NCBI GenBank assembly: GCA_019843655.1
Contig: JACDQD010000004.1
Location: forward strand, 28,345,872-28,409,871
Reading direction: 5' to 3'
Origin: Lethocerus indicus
Taxonomy: Eukaryota > Arthropoda > Insecta > Hemiptera > Belostomatidae
DNA: 64,000 nucleotides
The notes beneath the pieces were generated by a model. That model was not told where the DNA came from, made no database searches, and was given only the letters and a program-made list of their open reading frames with translations. Position numbers and translations under genes: made by a program. Below are positions 1-11,385 of this stretch, piece after piece (positions within the stretch are counted from its first letter, which is position 1; each line of letters starts with the position of its first letter).

Positions 1-3000
1 AGCCAACGCGGACCGGTTTAATTAGCCGGTAGAATGGGGGAAAGAAAATCGAATGACATCTTCATTGAAGTTTCGAAGTTTTCCTTAAACTCAGCATCTT
101 TCTAGACTCGTTTTATGTCTTGATTTTAATGTTTTTCTCTGTTTAATTAAATATATTTTCAAAGAAGTTTCATAAAAAGTAATTCAAATTTACAATTGAA
201 TGAGAATTCCGTCTGTCTGCCTCCGTGAACGGACATTTCAATTGTAATTTCATTGAGAATTTGAATCACGTAGATGAAAAACAGTTACTTGGAGTTTCAT
301 CGTCACGCTATATAAAATTATAATAATTATATTACGCGTAGTGCGTGTAACAGAAACTTTAATGCGTGCACTCTTCAACCGACAGTCTCCTTTCTTTCGC
401 CGACCCTCCACGTCCAATAATAATAAAGTGGAAAGGTTTTCAGAAAGAGGACAAGGTGGAGTAAACCGTGGAGAGACACTGTCTCCGAAGGGGGAGAGAT
501 AAACGACGTGCCGGAGACGGATGAAGAGGTCTCGAGAGAGTTCTGGGACTCCTCCAGGAGTTCGGAATTGCTGGGATTCGAGCTGCCCTGCAAGCCCTAC
601 CAGTACACAACGCATTTGGTCCCAGAATCCGATAACGAATCTTTCAACTACCCTGCTAATTTTCAATAGTCCCCCCCCCCAATGTTTTCAGTCGCGAATA
701 AACATTTTATTACTTATTTCCTGCTTGTTTTTCCGTTCCGTTTTAAAACTGCCGTTTAATGAAAGGGTTCGACCGAATAAAAAAAAACTAAATTTCAACC
801 GCCACACAAATAGTGGGACGCTAATTAACAGAATGTTTACTTCGAACTCCCAACTACTAGACATTCTCAGCAATGATAATAAACGCGTTAAACGGTCCAT
901 GAAATTCGTGCAACTGAAAGTTGTAATAAAGGATCATTAGCAGGCATTATAGGAATTTAGAATAAATATCGTTTACAAGTACTAAACACGATTACATGAA
1001 AATGCATAGTTCACTGGGAAAGTTGAAATAATCATTTGGAACATTGATTTATCGAATAAAAACCTAATTAATTCGTACACGTGCTTTTTTTATTTGCAGC
1101 TTTCAGGACATGAAAGCGTTTAACGCGCTACACGATTTTGATCAAACAAAGCCCTCCTTCATTACGTTAATTAGTACCTTAAATTCTCGTACATTCTTTC
1201 ATTTTCCATTCAATGATGATTCGAAATTCGTAATTAATTATTGACCTCTAATTAAATTATAGACATTAAATTTAATTTAATTCTGAACACCCGAAAATAA
1301 TATCCGCGTATCCGCAACATTTATTAAGTAAAAATATACATTTATTAATTTTTCCAGGTTGGTTTAAATTGACATTTTTCAAATATTATTCAAAAGTTCA
1401 ATATTCACATAAATAAACATCATGTTTAAATATTATTCAACACCAGAATTGCATTCGTTGAATTGGAACGCTTTCCTTATTTAAACTAGGGAAAAGGAAG
1501 TATTTTTTCATTCTCAGCGAAATATAAAATAATACTCACACCCCGGCTTATTTAATATTACTAAATAATCAGTTCCGCTTTAATATTTTATGATTATTGG
1601 TAGCAAGTCGTTGCATTTTAAAATAAAGTAATTATGTAATATTAAGATACCGGCTAATGTCAACTTTTGTGTTGCAAAACGGGATTTTCTTCAAATAAAA
1701 GACAGAGATAGATTTCTGTTTATTTTTATATGGTCTCCCCTTGAAAATGCCAACTGATTCATTAGAACATTGAATGTTTCATTGAATCTTATAGCGAGAT
1801 TATGTAATTACCAGGCCAATCAAACATGGTAGAGACGGTTCTTGCCAACGGAGTTAACAAACCACAATCAAGTTGATCAGCTTGGGTTTAATCTGATTTG
1901 GAGGGATGACCGCTTTTGGCTGGTCACTAAGGACGGACGGGGGTCAAAGGGAATCTCCCTTGAGGAGACGACTTCGCGGCTATAAAAGTTAATACCGCGG
2001 TGGGTCAAATATATTATAAATGAAGCCTTTAACTATCTATGCTGTGCATGTATAATCAAAAACTCATGTTTCGCTGTGAATATACTACTTGTATTAATAC
2101 AAACAGTGAGTAGAATCTAGCGGCGGAAATGAGTTTTGACTACTATATAGGAACCAAAAACTGAACTTTCGTCAAACGCGCAATATTTCTATGCATTATG
2201 TCAATTTGTATTTCACATGACCTTCACCTATTTCTATAAGATCGCCAGGAAGGAACCTCGTTGTTAAAATCGAGACGATTCAGAAAGGAGAAATTTCAAG
2301 ATGCAGCGACCATGGAATCCCTTATGGAAGCCATCAAGACAGGTTGAGAAATTAAGGCCTGAATGTTTCATCTATTAAGTTCCTGACCGAGACGTTTTTT
2401 CACCGATTTCCGGTGTTTCAAAACTTGTTTATCCGCTGTAAATAAAGTAAGTCAACAGTTCCCGGCCTGAAGTCCTAAACTTTAATGAGGAAAAGCGAGG
2501 ACCATTTAGCGGGATGAGGGCGGGCGGAAAGTGGTGGCTTTTCTGAGAAACTTTATTGGAAAGAGGAAGTATTCACGGAGATAGAATATCGTATTATATT
2601 ATGTGAAAAATGAGATGTTTCGTGATTTAATTATTCTACCGCGAAATATCCACTTACTTCATGTAAATCTAATCAACATTTACTAGGAATGCTTAGTTAA
2701 AAGCATGCTACCTACCACAACCTATTTCCAATATTCCGCCAACACTGAATTGTGTAATCATGCACATAAACGATGTTTAGTGGCTAAAGAATAAAATAAT
2801 ATTGGCTCAAATGTGATATAAGTCATCTTTCCCTCGCATACAATATGGCCCACTTAATTATTACAAAAATTCTTTTCCTACGGTTGCAATAGATATAAAG
2901 TACAAAGACTGCAGTTTGTTCTTAAATATTTACTTCATATTACTTCATACTTACTTCAGTGAAACCTTGAGTTACTGTAATTTAGCCCATTAAAGCTAAA

Positions 3001-3873
3001 AGGTCCTACAGTAAAAGTAAAAACCTATGTAACGACGTACTGTAAATTCTTTGTATGAAGACAAAAGAGGTTTTTCCATTAAAACTTGTGTTTCCACCTG
3101 TTTTTAACGGTGCAATATTTACTCCGTTCACCTTTAGGAGGGTGGCCCCTTTGGGTAAAAGTCTGGCTCAGTATTCCTGCGGGATTGCTCGATATGGATT
3201 TGGTGGGAGCCTCTTTTTCTGTTTCATCGCTTTGAGATCTTTTTTTCAATTCTTTAACCATTGCAAACGACCTTTGCAGGATAATCATTGAGATGAAAGA
3301 TGAGCATATATTTAAATCAAGAGTTCTTTTCTAAAAATATAATCTACTAATAAAATATTACAAATCAAATAATTTTTTTCGTCATTACATAATTTTAAGT
3401 TAATTTCTGGGCGGGCAACTAAGTCATTGCGAATTTTACCGGTAGATGTCATTTGAAGTTTTAAGCATGTTTACATCTTCGAACCGATAGGATTTTCTGA
3501 TATGTTACTTGGTACTCAATGAAACACTGAGTAGCAGATTTCCCACGGTCCTTTTAATAGTGTCCGTTTGACCTCAATTCAAACACGGTATAAAAAATGT
3601 AAGACGGCGTTTTTATTTCGGCAAAGGTAAAGTTTTTTGCCGTGAACGGTGCAAACTGTGGTCCGCTAAAATTTTATTCGGGTGATTTTCTTCGACTGCA
3701 AGACGTGTGGAGCCGGTCGGGTTCGTCCGGTTGAAACCGATGACGGCCAAATAAAGTCGATAATCGATAGAAGATAGAAGTTAAATTAATCCCACAAATG
3801 GTTTGAAAACAGTTTGAAAATTCTTGGGTGCCAAAAAATTTCCATATATTTTGAGTGAACAAAAAGTTCCATA
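1..3873. other. Upstream non-coding DNA
   Basis: No exon is recognisable here. A GC-richer patch lies at 360-640 and a C10 run at 671-680. A TATA-box-like TATAAAAG sits at 1981-1988, after a short AAGGGA/TCCCTT palindrome. A diverged hairpin lies near 2057-2141 (TCAAAAACTCAT facing ATGAGTTTTGA). Confidence 0.6.
1981..1988 (+). promoter_or_regulatory. TATA-box-like motif
   Basis: TATAAAAG follows a GC-rich stretch and the palindrome AAGGGA-ATC-TCCCTT at 1947-1961. It could be a core promoter on the plus strand, for instance of an upstream leader exon. No initiator was confirmed. Confidence 0.2.
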
Positions 3874-3875
3874 TA

Positions 3876-4783
3876 TGTGCCCATAATTATGAAAGTGGTC
3901 TAAGTCAAAATTAAAAAAAAAATGAATTTATCACATACTTCACACGACATGATTTTAAACTAAATTTATTCAATGTAATTTTTGCGATATCGTCAAAAAT
4001 GAACTTTTAGATAGTAGTTGTAATTACAACTACTTTATTTTATTGAAAAATCAACAACAAGGAGAGTAAAAAATACCGCGGGCGAGTCTGTCTCTTGGCT
4101 AAAAATTCAATGGATGAGATTCTTGAAAAATGAACCTTATAAAATGTTTCATAAGACTTCTTTAGATGATTCTGAATTCCAAGTTTTGATCTTTCACCTA
4201 AAAGACGAAGACCAAAAATATACGAAAATATTCAATTACTTCCATTATACAACACCACTAGACTAGTTACGGAAGAAAAACATAAAGATCTTGTAATGGT
4301 AGTGTTTACTACCATACATCCCTCCAGTTTTTCAGAAATATTTTAAAAATCTTAAAAACTCGAAATTATGATAAAAATGGATTACTTGTTAAAAATGATT
4401 AATAAAATTTATTAATCATTTTTAACAAGTAAACATTCTGCTATGTATACATAGATAAAACATTTAATGTTTATGAATTATTTCGTTAAAGTTGTTGTTT
4501 CAAATAAAAATCACAATTTTTTATTACTTTAAGTCAATTATAGGACATTCAGTTAATTTTGAAAATGGTCTAAGTCAATTTACGCTTTAAAAACAACATT
4601 TTCCTATGAAATTCAGACAAAATTTCATATCTTTAATAAATTTCCATTAATCGAGACTAATAAAATTATAAATTGAAATGTCGCATAATGTAAAAATATT
4701 TTTTAATTTATTCAAATGCGATTCATTAAATATCTCGAAACAAGAAATATATGACTTAAACCACTTTCATAATTATGGGTACA
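3876..4783. mobile_element. Non-autonomous DNA transposon, about 0.9 kb, with terminal inverted repeats
   Basis: The ends are inverted repeats of about 32 bp with roughly 30 matches: left TGTGCCCATAATTATGAAAG..., right its complement beginning TGTACCCATAATTATGAAAG. TA stands outside both ends (3874-3875 and 4784-4785), as in Tc1/mariner insertions. No transposase frame survives. The subterminal motif GGTCTAAGTCAA recurs inside near 4567. The centre holds a 25-bp perfect palindrome. Confidence 0.7.
4382..4432. repeat. Perfect 25-bp inverted repeat with one-base centre
   Basis: Bases 4382-4406 are the exact reverse complement of 4408-4432, with A4407 between them. It lies inside the TA-flanked element and could extrude as a cruciform. 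Confidence 0.95.
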
Positions 4784-5550
4784 TATGGGTAGACAATGAA
4801 GACTATAATGGTTAAATAGTTGACCTTATGTTATCCGATTGTATAGAAATGTTCTACTACTAGTTGGAGTATACTATCGAGGAATGGGGAATCCGAATGG
4901 GACAGGCACACGGACCTGGTATTATCCGGGAGGCAAAAGTGAATCAATTAACGGCACACGTGATATAATGTTTGTTGTTGGGGGACTGGGGCTGATTAGC
5001 TGGCGGTCGGCCCATTGTCCACCACTGGACGTTGGATCGGGTTCCACCCTAGGCGCAGTAATTAGCCGGCCGCCCCCTTATTAGAACGACAGAAGGCGAA
5101 TTTACAAACAATATTATCACTTTTATATACTCCGATACTTAATATCTTCATAATGATGGATTAAATTCGTTATAACCATGTTTAAGAAAGGCGTTATAAA
5201 TCCTCCAGTCTTCTGTTTCCACCCGCTGATCTGGTTTTTACGTTCTGCACTCTTAGTATGAATGCTGATAATCTGCTAAATTTTGCCATTAATTAAGTCT
5301 AATTTACTTCTCGTTTTTAGTATCATCAGACTAATGACTAAGAATCTTATACGGGGAAAAAAATCATAAAAATATTTCTTTCCCGAATGCTCCACGTACT
5401 CCCTTTTCTCTGAATTTAATTTCATCTCCAATAAATCCAAACTTGCGGAACGTTTGAAAACATACATATACAGTTAAAGTGAAGTGAGGCAGCGTGCCCC
5501 ACTGGCAACCAATTTGCCCGAGTGGCAACCAACGACAACACTGACAGAAC

Positions 5551-5590
5551 GGCTACTAAAGATGGCGAGCGGCAAAGACCGGTCTAGAAA
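5551..5590 (+). mobile_element. Half copy of the hammerhead foldback family (copy 4)
   Basis: GGCTACTAAAGATGGCGAGC followed by GGCAAAGACCGGTCTAG matches the right arm of copy 1, with CTGAAGA changed to CTAAAGA and GAAACC to AAAGACC. No inverted partner arm was seen, so it is a broken, inactive relic. Confidence 0.6.
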
Positions 5591-8500
5591 ACGACAGAAA
5601 ATCGAAAAAACTATGGTAAAATCTCTTGAAACTCTTTAACTCTTTTAAACTGAAAAGTGAATTTGATCAGTAGCAAGATTACTTTATACACTATTATAAT
5701 TTTAGCCTTAAACCTTAAATTTGCTGTGGTTGGAAATGTTTTAACTCGCAGCAAGTTATTAGTATGGCAGTGAGCCCACACCTGAACTAGGAGCGTAATA
5801 CGATTGATGCGTTTGTCTGGGAGATTTATAATTTTTGTCAGTAAACCAATTTAGTGGATTCGGCTGCCGCGAATGTTATTTACATAATCCATTTTTCATT
5901 TTCGATTGAATGAAGTCCATTTAGTCGAAAAAGTCCATTTATTACTGCCAATACCACAGAATTTTTCAGTATAACCTAACCTAACTAACTAAAATATTAT
6001 TGTTGTTATGGATTATTGTAAATAACGAATAATTGCACTAGTTTAATTTTCAATTTTTATTGGTCGTTGATGATGAACAAATGTTATACATTACATAAGA
6101 AGCGATGTTATTCGAATTTAAGCCCTTTCTTTATTAAAGAGACTTTGCATTAATTCTACAAGAGAATTTTCCACCCTTTCAGCCTACGCAAGGATTATAT
6201 TTCAGTTTGAAACAAACATGATTTGAACCATTCAGTTGAATTGTCTACCTTTTAACGCCCGTTTACTGGGGCTTAAGCACCGCTTACCCAATACTGTCGC
6301 GGACCTAATTAAATGTATCACTTTAAATTCATTATAGTTGATTATAATATTCAAATCTGTAATTGGTTGATGTAACGCGAATATAATGTGACCACTCGAG
6401 TAATCCTTTCCTTAGGAGTTGGTTTCCCATGAATAAATCAACCTCATATTTGCAGAATAAGTTGGTAGAGAAATTTACTCACCAACTTTCCTGTTTTCTG
6501 GAAACTCGTTAAACACCCAAGATTTTGTTTTCAGTTGAATAACGATCTTAAAAATGATAGCGTATCCATATATTAATTCGCTCCGGGCTCGTTCTAGATA
6601 AACGGTCGGGCAAATATTTGCAGTTTTCACCGCTTAAGAACTTGGCCCCGCTTAGACTAGTAAATTTAGACAACAAAGAAGATTAATGTTTCAACGATCC
6701 CCATTTAAGCGTCTCGGTGGCGGCGCCTTCTTGACCTGCTCTTGATATATTTACGAGCTGTAAAGGGGTAGGAGAAGGAGAGTGAGTGAGAAAGGGGAAA
6801 ATATCTCTGCCTTGCACCGGTTCAGAGGAAATTTACCACTTTGGGCATCACCAATATCTTAGGGTTAATCCGATCTAACGGCCTAAAACGGCTTAAGACC
6901 AGAAATAAATCCGGAATATCACGATTTTATTCTCCCCGATACTCCGATTGTTCGCCAGTATTAAAGTTACCTTTATAATTCCATTGCGCAATCTTTCACA
7001 ATAGCGGCGTTGGTCTGGAATTTCCGTCCGGGATGTCACGTTCAAGAAAGAGTATAGGCGATTTCTGAAGAAAATTGTGAAATATTCAGAGTTTAGGCCA
7101 TGATTTTGAAGTGGGAAATTATTGCGCGTAGTCCAATGGAAACGAATCTGTCATAATGATAACGAATATATCAGGATTAAATTCGTTAGTTAGGAACATT
7201 ACATGTTTAATTAATGGATACATCCTACATTAATGGAGGAGTGAAAACAGAAACATGATCATGTGATGATTAAGGCTCCTGATGGGTGAGTAGAAAGGAT
7301 TGGTTTCGCTAAGGGGGGAAGTTCGCGTAATGAAACCGGATTAGTAACATTATCCAACGTTGCGATTCCAATTTCACATGTTAATCTCAATCTTATCACA
7401 AATCTTAAAGAAATGGAGATTGTTGGCATGGTAAATACATATGAAAATTATGACCCAAAATGTCTTCGGATCTCGCCTGTTGTTTGGGTTCTAGAAGAAA
7501 GGGAAAACCAGAGACGATGTTATTTTTAAACACTCGATCAAATAAACCGCTGTTTGAAACAGTACCTATAGGTGTGTCCGAAGCGGTTCAAAATTGAGTT
7601 GAGCCGTCCCCAGAATTCCGGGGGGTTAGTGCCATCATCGCCACATTCAGAGCGTCAACAACCTCATTAATATCGAATTGCCAATTAGGATAAACGCCCC
7701 CGCATTTATATGAGATACCATCGAACGGCGGCCTTTATACGTCCGCTTTTTTAATTCAGTTAATTAAACCGACCGGACTTCCGTGTAATTAACGTTTCGC
7801 GCATTTTGGATTGTACATACATAAAATTGTTGTCAATCCCCTAATTTCTTTAACTTATATCCTTTCCCAATAGCTTATCGGATACTAAACCATGAAAATC
7901 GTCGTCTCCGTAGTACTTGCACGGATAGTACTTCCGGTAACCAATTAAATAATTTCTCGATACTTCATAGTATCGTTATTTTGGGGGAAATGTAATTTAA
8001 TCGGTTGTGTCAAGTCGGCCGAGAAACAAAGTATCGCGATGGACGGGGGGTATGGTGGGAGGGAGGCCCTCGGGGGCCACTAGCTCGAGGCTGTACATAA
8101 CACCGTAGACAAATCGCTCCGAAGATTTCCAATTATTTTTCCGACCCCCCGAGACAAGGGACTTGGACTCCACCTCCCCTAATAACGCGTATTACAAATT
8201 ACACTTATCCCTCCTTAACTTTTTTTTCTTTTCGGTCGCTTTTCCCCTCACTTCCTCCGTTTTAACGACGCCTTCGAGAGACAGACCGGTAATTTGACGG
8301 ACTCCCAAAGCCAAAGAAAGGTGGACGAATTAATTGTTTCCAATTATTCCTTTCTTTTTTTCGCCACTTCTCGGGCTCGAAATACGGGAAGATGTGGGGG
8401 GGGGGATAGAATTAATTGGTCTGTAATTAATACCTAGTCAAATGTTTATCAAACGTGCTTATAACTGGAAAATGACTTAATTATTCCGATGTATTACTCA

Positions 8501-10465
8501 CACGCAACTCCGTATATAGATATAAGAAATTCAAAACCCTCGGCCTTACATTTATTCCAGGAAAGTACACTCCTTCAAGAATCCTTGGACTGGAAAAAAA
8601 TAAAATAAAGAAACGCTTATATTAAAATAGTATTTCGGTTTTAATTGTTGGTCTCTTGAAATGATAAGGAGTCAATCCCGTTTCAAAGCCTGAATCACCG
8701 GCTCGGCGATGGTTATTTGTTCGGGTCTGGGCCATTGAATTACTGTGTTCGTCCAGAGCCGGAAGAGCCGGGGAGTGGGTTGGCGGCTGGAATGAGCGTG
8801 GGCGTAAAGGGATAGAAAGCAATTGAATGTAGCGGATGACGAGGAGAAGGAGGAGACATTTGAGGAAAGGGGAAAGGGAGCCACGGTTAATGGCCACCAG
8901 AATGGGGCGGACTCGATAGTTTGGGCGGGGGCGTGGGAGAAGACGAGTAGTTAAACGGGGGTTGAGAAATTGTAGGACTTCAATTTAAATACAATGCAGT
9001 ATTAAGACTTGAATTATACTGTTTTCATCATTTAGCGTTCTCCTATCGATAACCCCCAAAAAAAACACTCAGAACAATCTACAGCGAAATAGGGATATAT
9101 ATCAAATATATTACCATAACCAATATTTCTGTTAAAGGTTTGAAAATTATGTTTGGTAAGATGATGGAAAGTGGGGTATATCATTTACAACAGAAATTAC
9201 AAGATATTTATATACTTTTCATACTCTGGTGATTGTTATACTAGCTTCATGGATAATATTATTACTCTATAAGTTGTAATACACTTGTTTTTTTATTATA
9301 TGGTATAGTGATTCGGTTTGAATTCTGGTTCTGACGGGAAAACCGTTAAGAGATAAATCCGCGGAAAATTCCAATAGGAAAATTTCAAGGGGATGAAATA
9401 TTGCATTCAATATCCGTTTCTAGCAGAAATTGGTTTCTAAAACGGACTTTTGAAGTTGAAAAAATCCTTGGAAAAAAGATGTAATCTATTCGTTTACCGT
9501 ACATTTTTCAGGGTTGGAATAGTGAATATTTTCCCGCTTTCAGTGGGTCAAATTGTTGACAAAGGGTTGTGTGAGAGGGGAAGCAATTATTATTACATTC
9601 CAGGCTTTATTCATCATTTCTCGATAGCAGCTCCCATTCTGAAGCCGGAATTTATTTTTATGTGATATACATCCTCATAAATGCACCAGGCCCTGCGTTA
9701 TAAGCATGAACGATTATAATATATTGCGAATAATACATGAACTCAGTTTAAAATCCAGATCATCTTAGATTATTATAAGTTATAAAAGATTAACTACCTT
9801 ACATCCTAAAATCGTTGCTAACTTATCCACTGCTAAAGTATTATTGAAGGTGATCGACATTTTTTCTTTAATATTACCGTACTTTCAGGAAAGGGACAAT
9901 GTAAAAAATAAGATAATTGGTGGTAAAAAAGGTAAAAAGAAGGAATCCTAGTTACTTGTTTGTTATTTTGAGCGTGATAAATAATAAATAACTGATTGAA
10001 ATATTTTTTCTTGTGTTTTACTTCGCCTACCTTAAAGGTTTTAAATCGATCAATTAAAAAAAATATTAATTAAAACGACACTTAATATCTTAGGGAAATG
10101 AGAAATCTCGCAGCTTATTTATACTGTAATTGGATTTTCCAGTCGATAAGCCTATTCAGAAAAATTGGAAAGTAATAAGCCTAACAAGGTTTTAATTAAA
10201 TGGATTTGTATAAATCGTGTTACTAAAGTTTAAAGAATTCTAATTGGTATTTTTGTTTATAATAATACTGGAAATAGTTTGAAAGGTTACTCCTAGTAAC
10301 ATTAGACCATTTTCTTTAATAATTCAACTTAACAAAATGAATTTCCTTTTATATAATTTATATACCCCCATTCTTTTATTCAAAGTAAAGAACTATTCCT
10401 TGATAATCCGTATGAAATATTTTTTTAAATCCTGCCTTTATTTTTCCTTTCCCTTGTTCTTACAG
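5591..10465. other. Non-coding DNA upstream of the receptor
   Basis: AT-rich DNA alternates with GC-rich blocks at about 6580-6830, 7570-8450 and 8690-8960. No frame shows a recognisable domain. It could hold the promoter, leader exons or enhancers of the receptor. Confidence 0.6.
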
Positions 10466-10747
10466 CTTTAAGCAGAAGTCCTTTTTCCACAGAATAACTT
10501 TCGCTTTCTTTTACAACTGCAATGTTTCGCATTATTATATTATCTCGCTGTAAGTTCTTTCAATTTTCTGTTACATTATTTAGTCCCTATCTAGGTCGCC
10601 GTTCGACGCCCTTATTGACGTTTTTTGCTGGACCGATTTCGGCTGCTCGCTACAAAACGTGTATTCCGAACTGACATTCGGTTTCTCTTTTTTCAGATAC
10701 GGACTAGTCGTCAAGGGAGAGAGGATCGGGGCGTAGGGGAATCAATA

Positions 10748-10831
10748 ATGACTAGAGAAAATCGGGCTGAGACAACAGAGCGCGGGCGTGCCAAGATACC
10801 CGAAATTACGGTTTCGGCGTTCCAAAGTTAA
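10748..10831 (+). promoter_or_regulatory. uORF 1 in the Octbeta2R leader (27 codons)
   Basis: An ATG at 10748 in the putative leader opens a 27-codon frame that stops at 10829-10831, before the receptor start. If transcribed, it could lower translation of the receptor. There is no sign that the peptide itself is conserved. Confidence 0.35.
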
Positions 10832-10882
10832 GGAACGCGGTCGACAGCGAGGCACAATTGCATATATAACTTTGAGAGTTAT

Positions 10883-10918
10883 ATGAAATTTTCTTGTACC
10901 GGGCATGCCGAACCGTAA
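10883..10918 (+). promoter_or_regulatory. uORF 2 in the Octbeta2R leader (11 codons)
   Basis: This short ATG frame ends with TAA at 10916-10918, about 70 nt before the receptor start. Confidence 0.35.
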
Positions 10919-10958
10919 GGTCGTTGAATCGTCCCGGACGTTGCTTAATCTTCAGTGA
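10905..10958 (+). promoter_or_regulatory. uORF 3 in the Octbeta2R leader (17 codons)
   Basis: This frame overlaps uORF 2 and stops with TGA at 10956-10958, only 29 nt before the receptor ATG. That spacing would make efficient re-initiation difficult. Confidence 0.35.
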
Positions 10959-10987
10959 TCAGCCAGCGACAGAAGAGAGAGAGAGAG

Positions 10988-11385
10988 ATGTCTTCGGAGC
11001 CGTACGCCGGGGGCTTCCTGGCCAACGACACGAACGTGACCGCGGCCTCGGAGGGCGACCCGACACAGCAATGGGCGGCCATCCTGGTCACCGCCTTCAA
11101 GGGCTGCATCATGGGCTCGATCATAGTGGCAGCCATATTCGGCAACCTGCTTGTCATAGTCAGCGTCATGCGGCACAGGAAACTGAGGATAATCACGAAC
11201 TATTTCGTCGTCTCTTTGGCGTTCGCGGACATGCTGGTCGCCGTGGCCGTCATGACGTTCAACGCCAGCGTCCAACTGACGGGCAAATGGCTTTTCGGAT
11301 ATTTTATGTGCGATGCGTGGAATTCGCTCGACGTTTATTTCTCGACAGCTTCCATACTGCATCTCTGCTGCATCAGTGTTGACAG
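10988..11385 (+). CDS. Octbeta2R: Octbeta2R coding exon 1 (N-terminus to DR of DRY)
   Basis: This exon encodes residues 1-132 and the first two bases of R133: the short glycosylated N-terminus, TM1, TM2 and TM3. The donor is GACAG|GTCAGT, a phase 2 intron inside the arginine codon of DRY. Introns at this place are common in class A receptors. Reading through the donor gives a stop at 11414-11416, so intron retention would leave only three membrane segments. The exon is far more GC-rich than its flanks. Confidence 0.95.

Larger units (their letters stand above)
10466..10987 (+). other. Probable 5' UTR part of the first coding exon, with two candidate acceptors
   Basis: Two good 3' splice-site-like sequences lie upstream of the ATG: a pyrimidine tract ending CTTACAG at 10465, and TCTTTTTTCAG at 10696. 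Either could join this exon to an unseen upstream leader exon. No convincing TATA/Inr pair was found next to the gene, so the transcription start may lie further up. The exact start is not determinable from sequence alone. Confidence 0.4.

Noticed and set aside
10894..11382. 162-codon frame over exon 1
   Set aside because: It is an out-of-frame shadow of the receptor exon.
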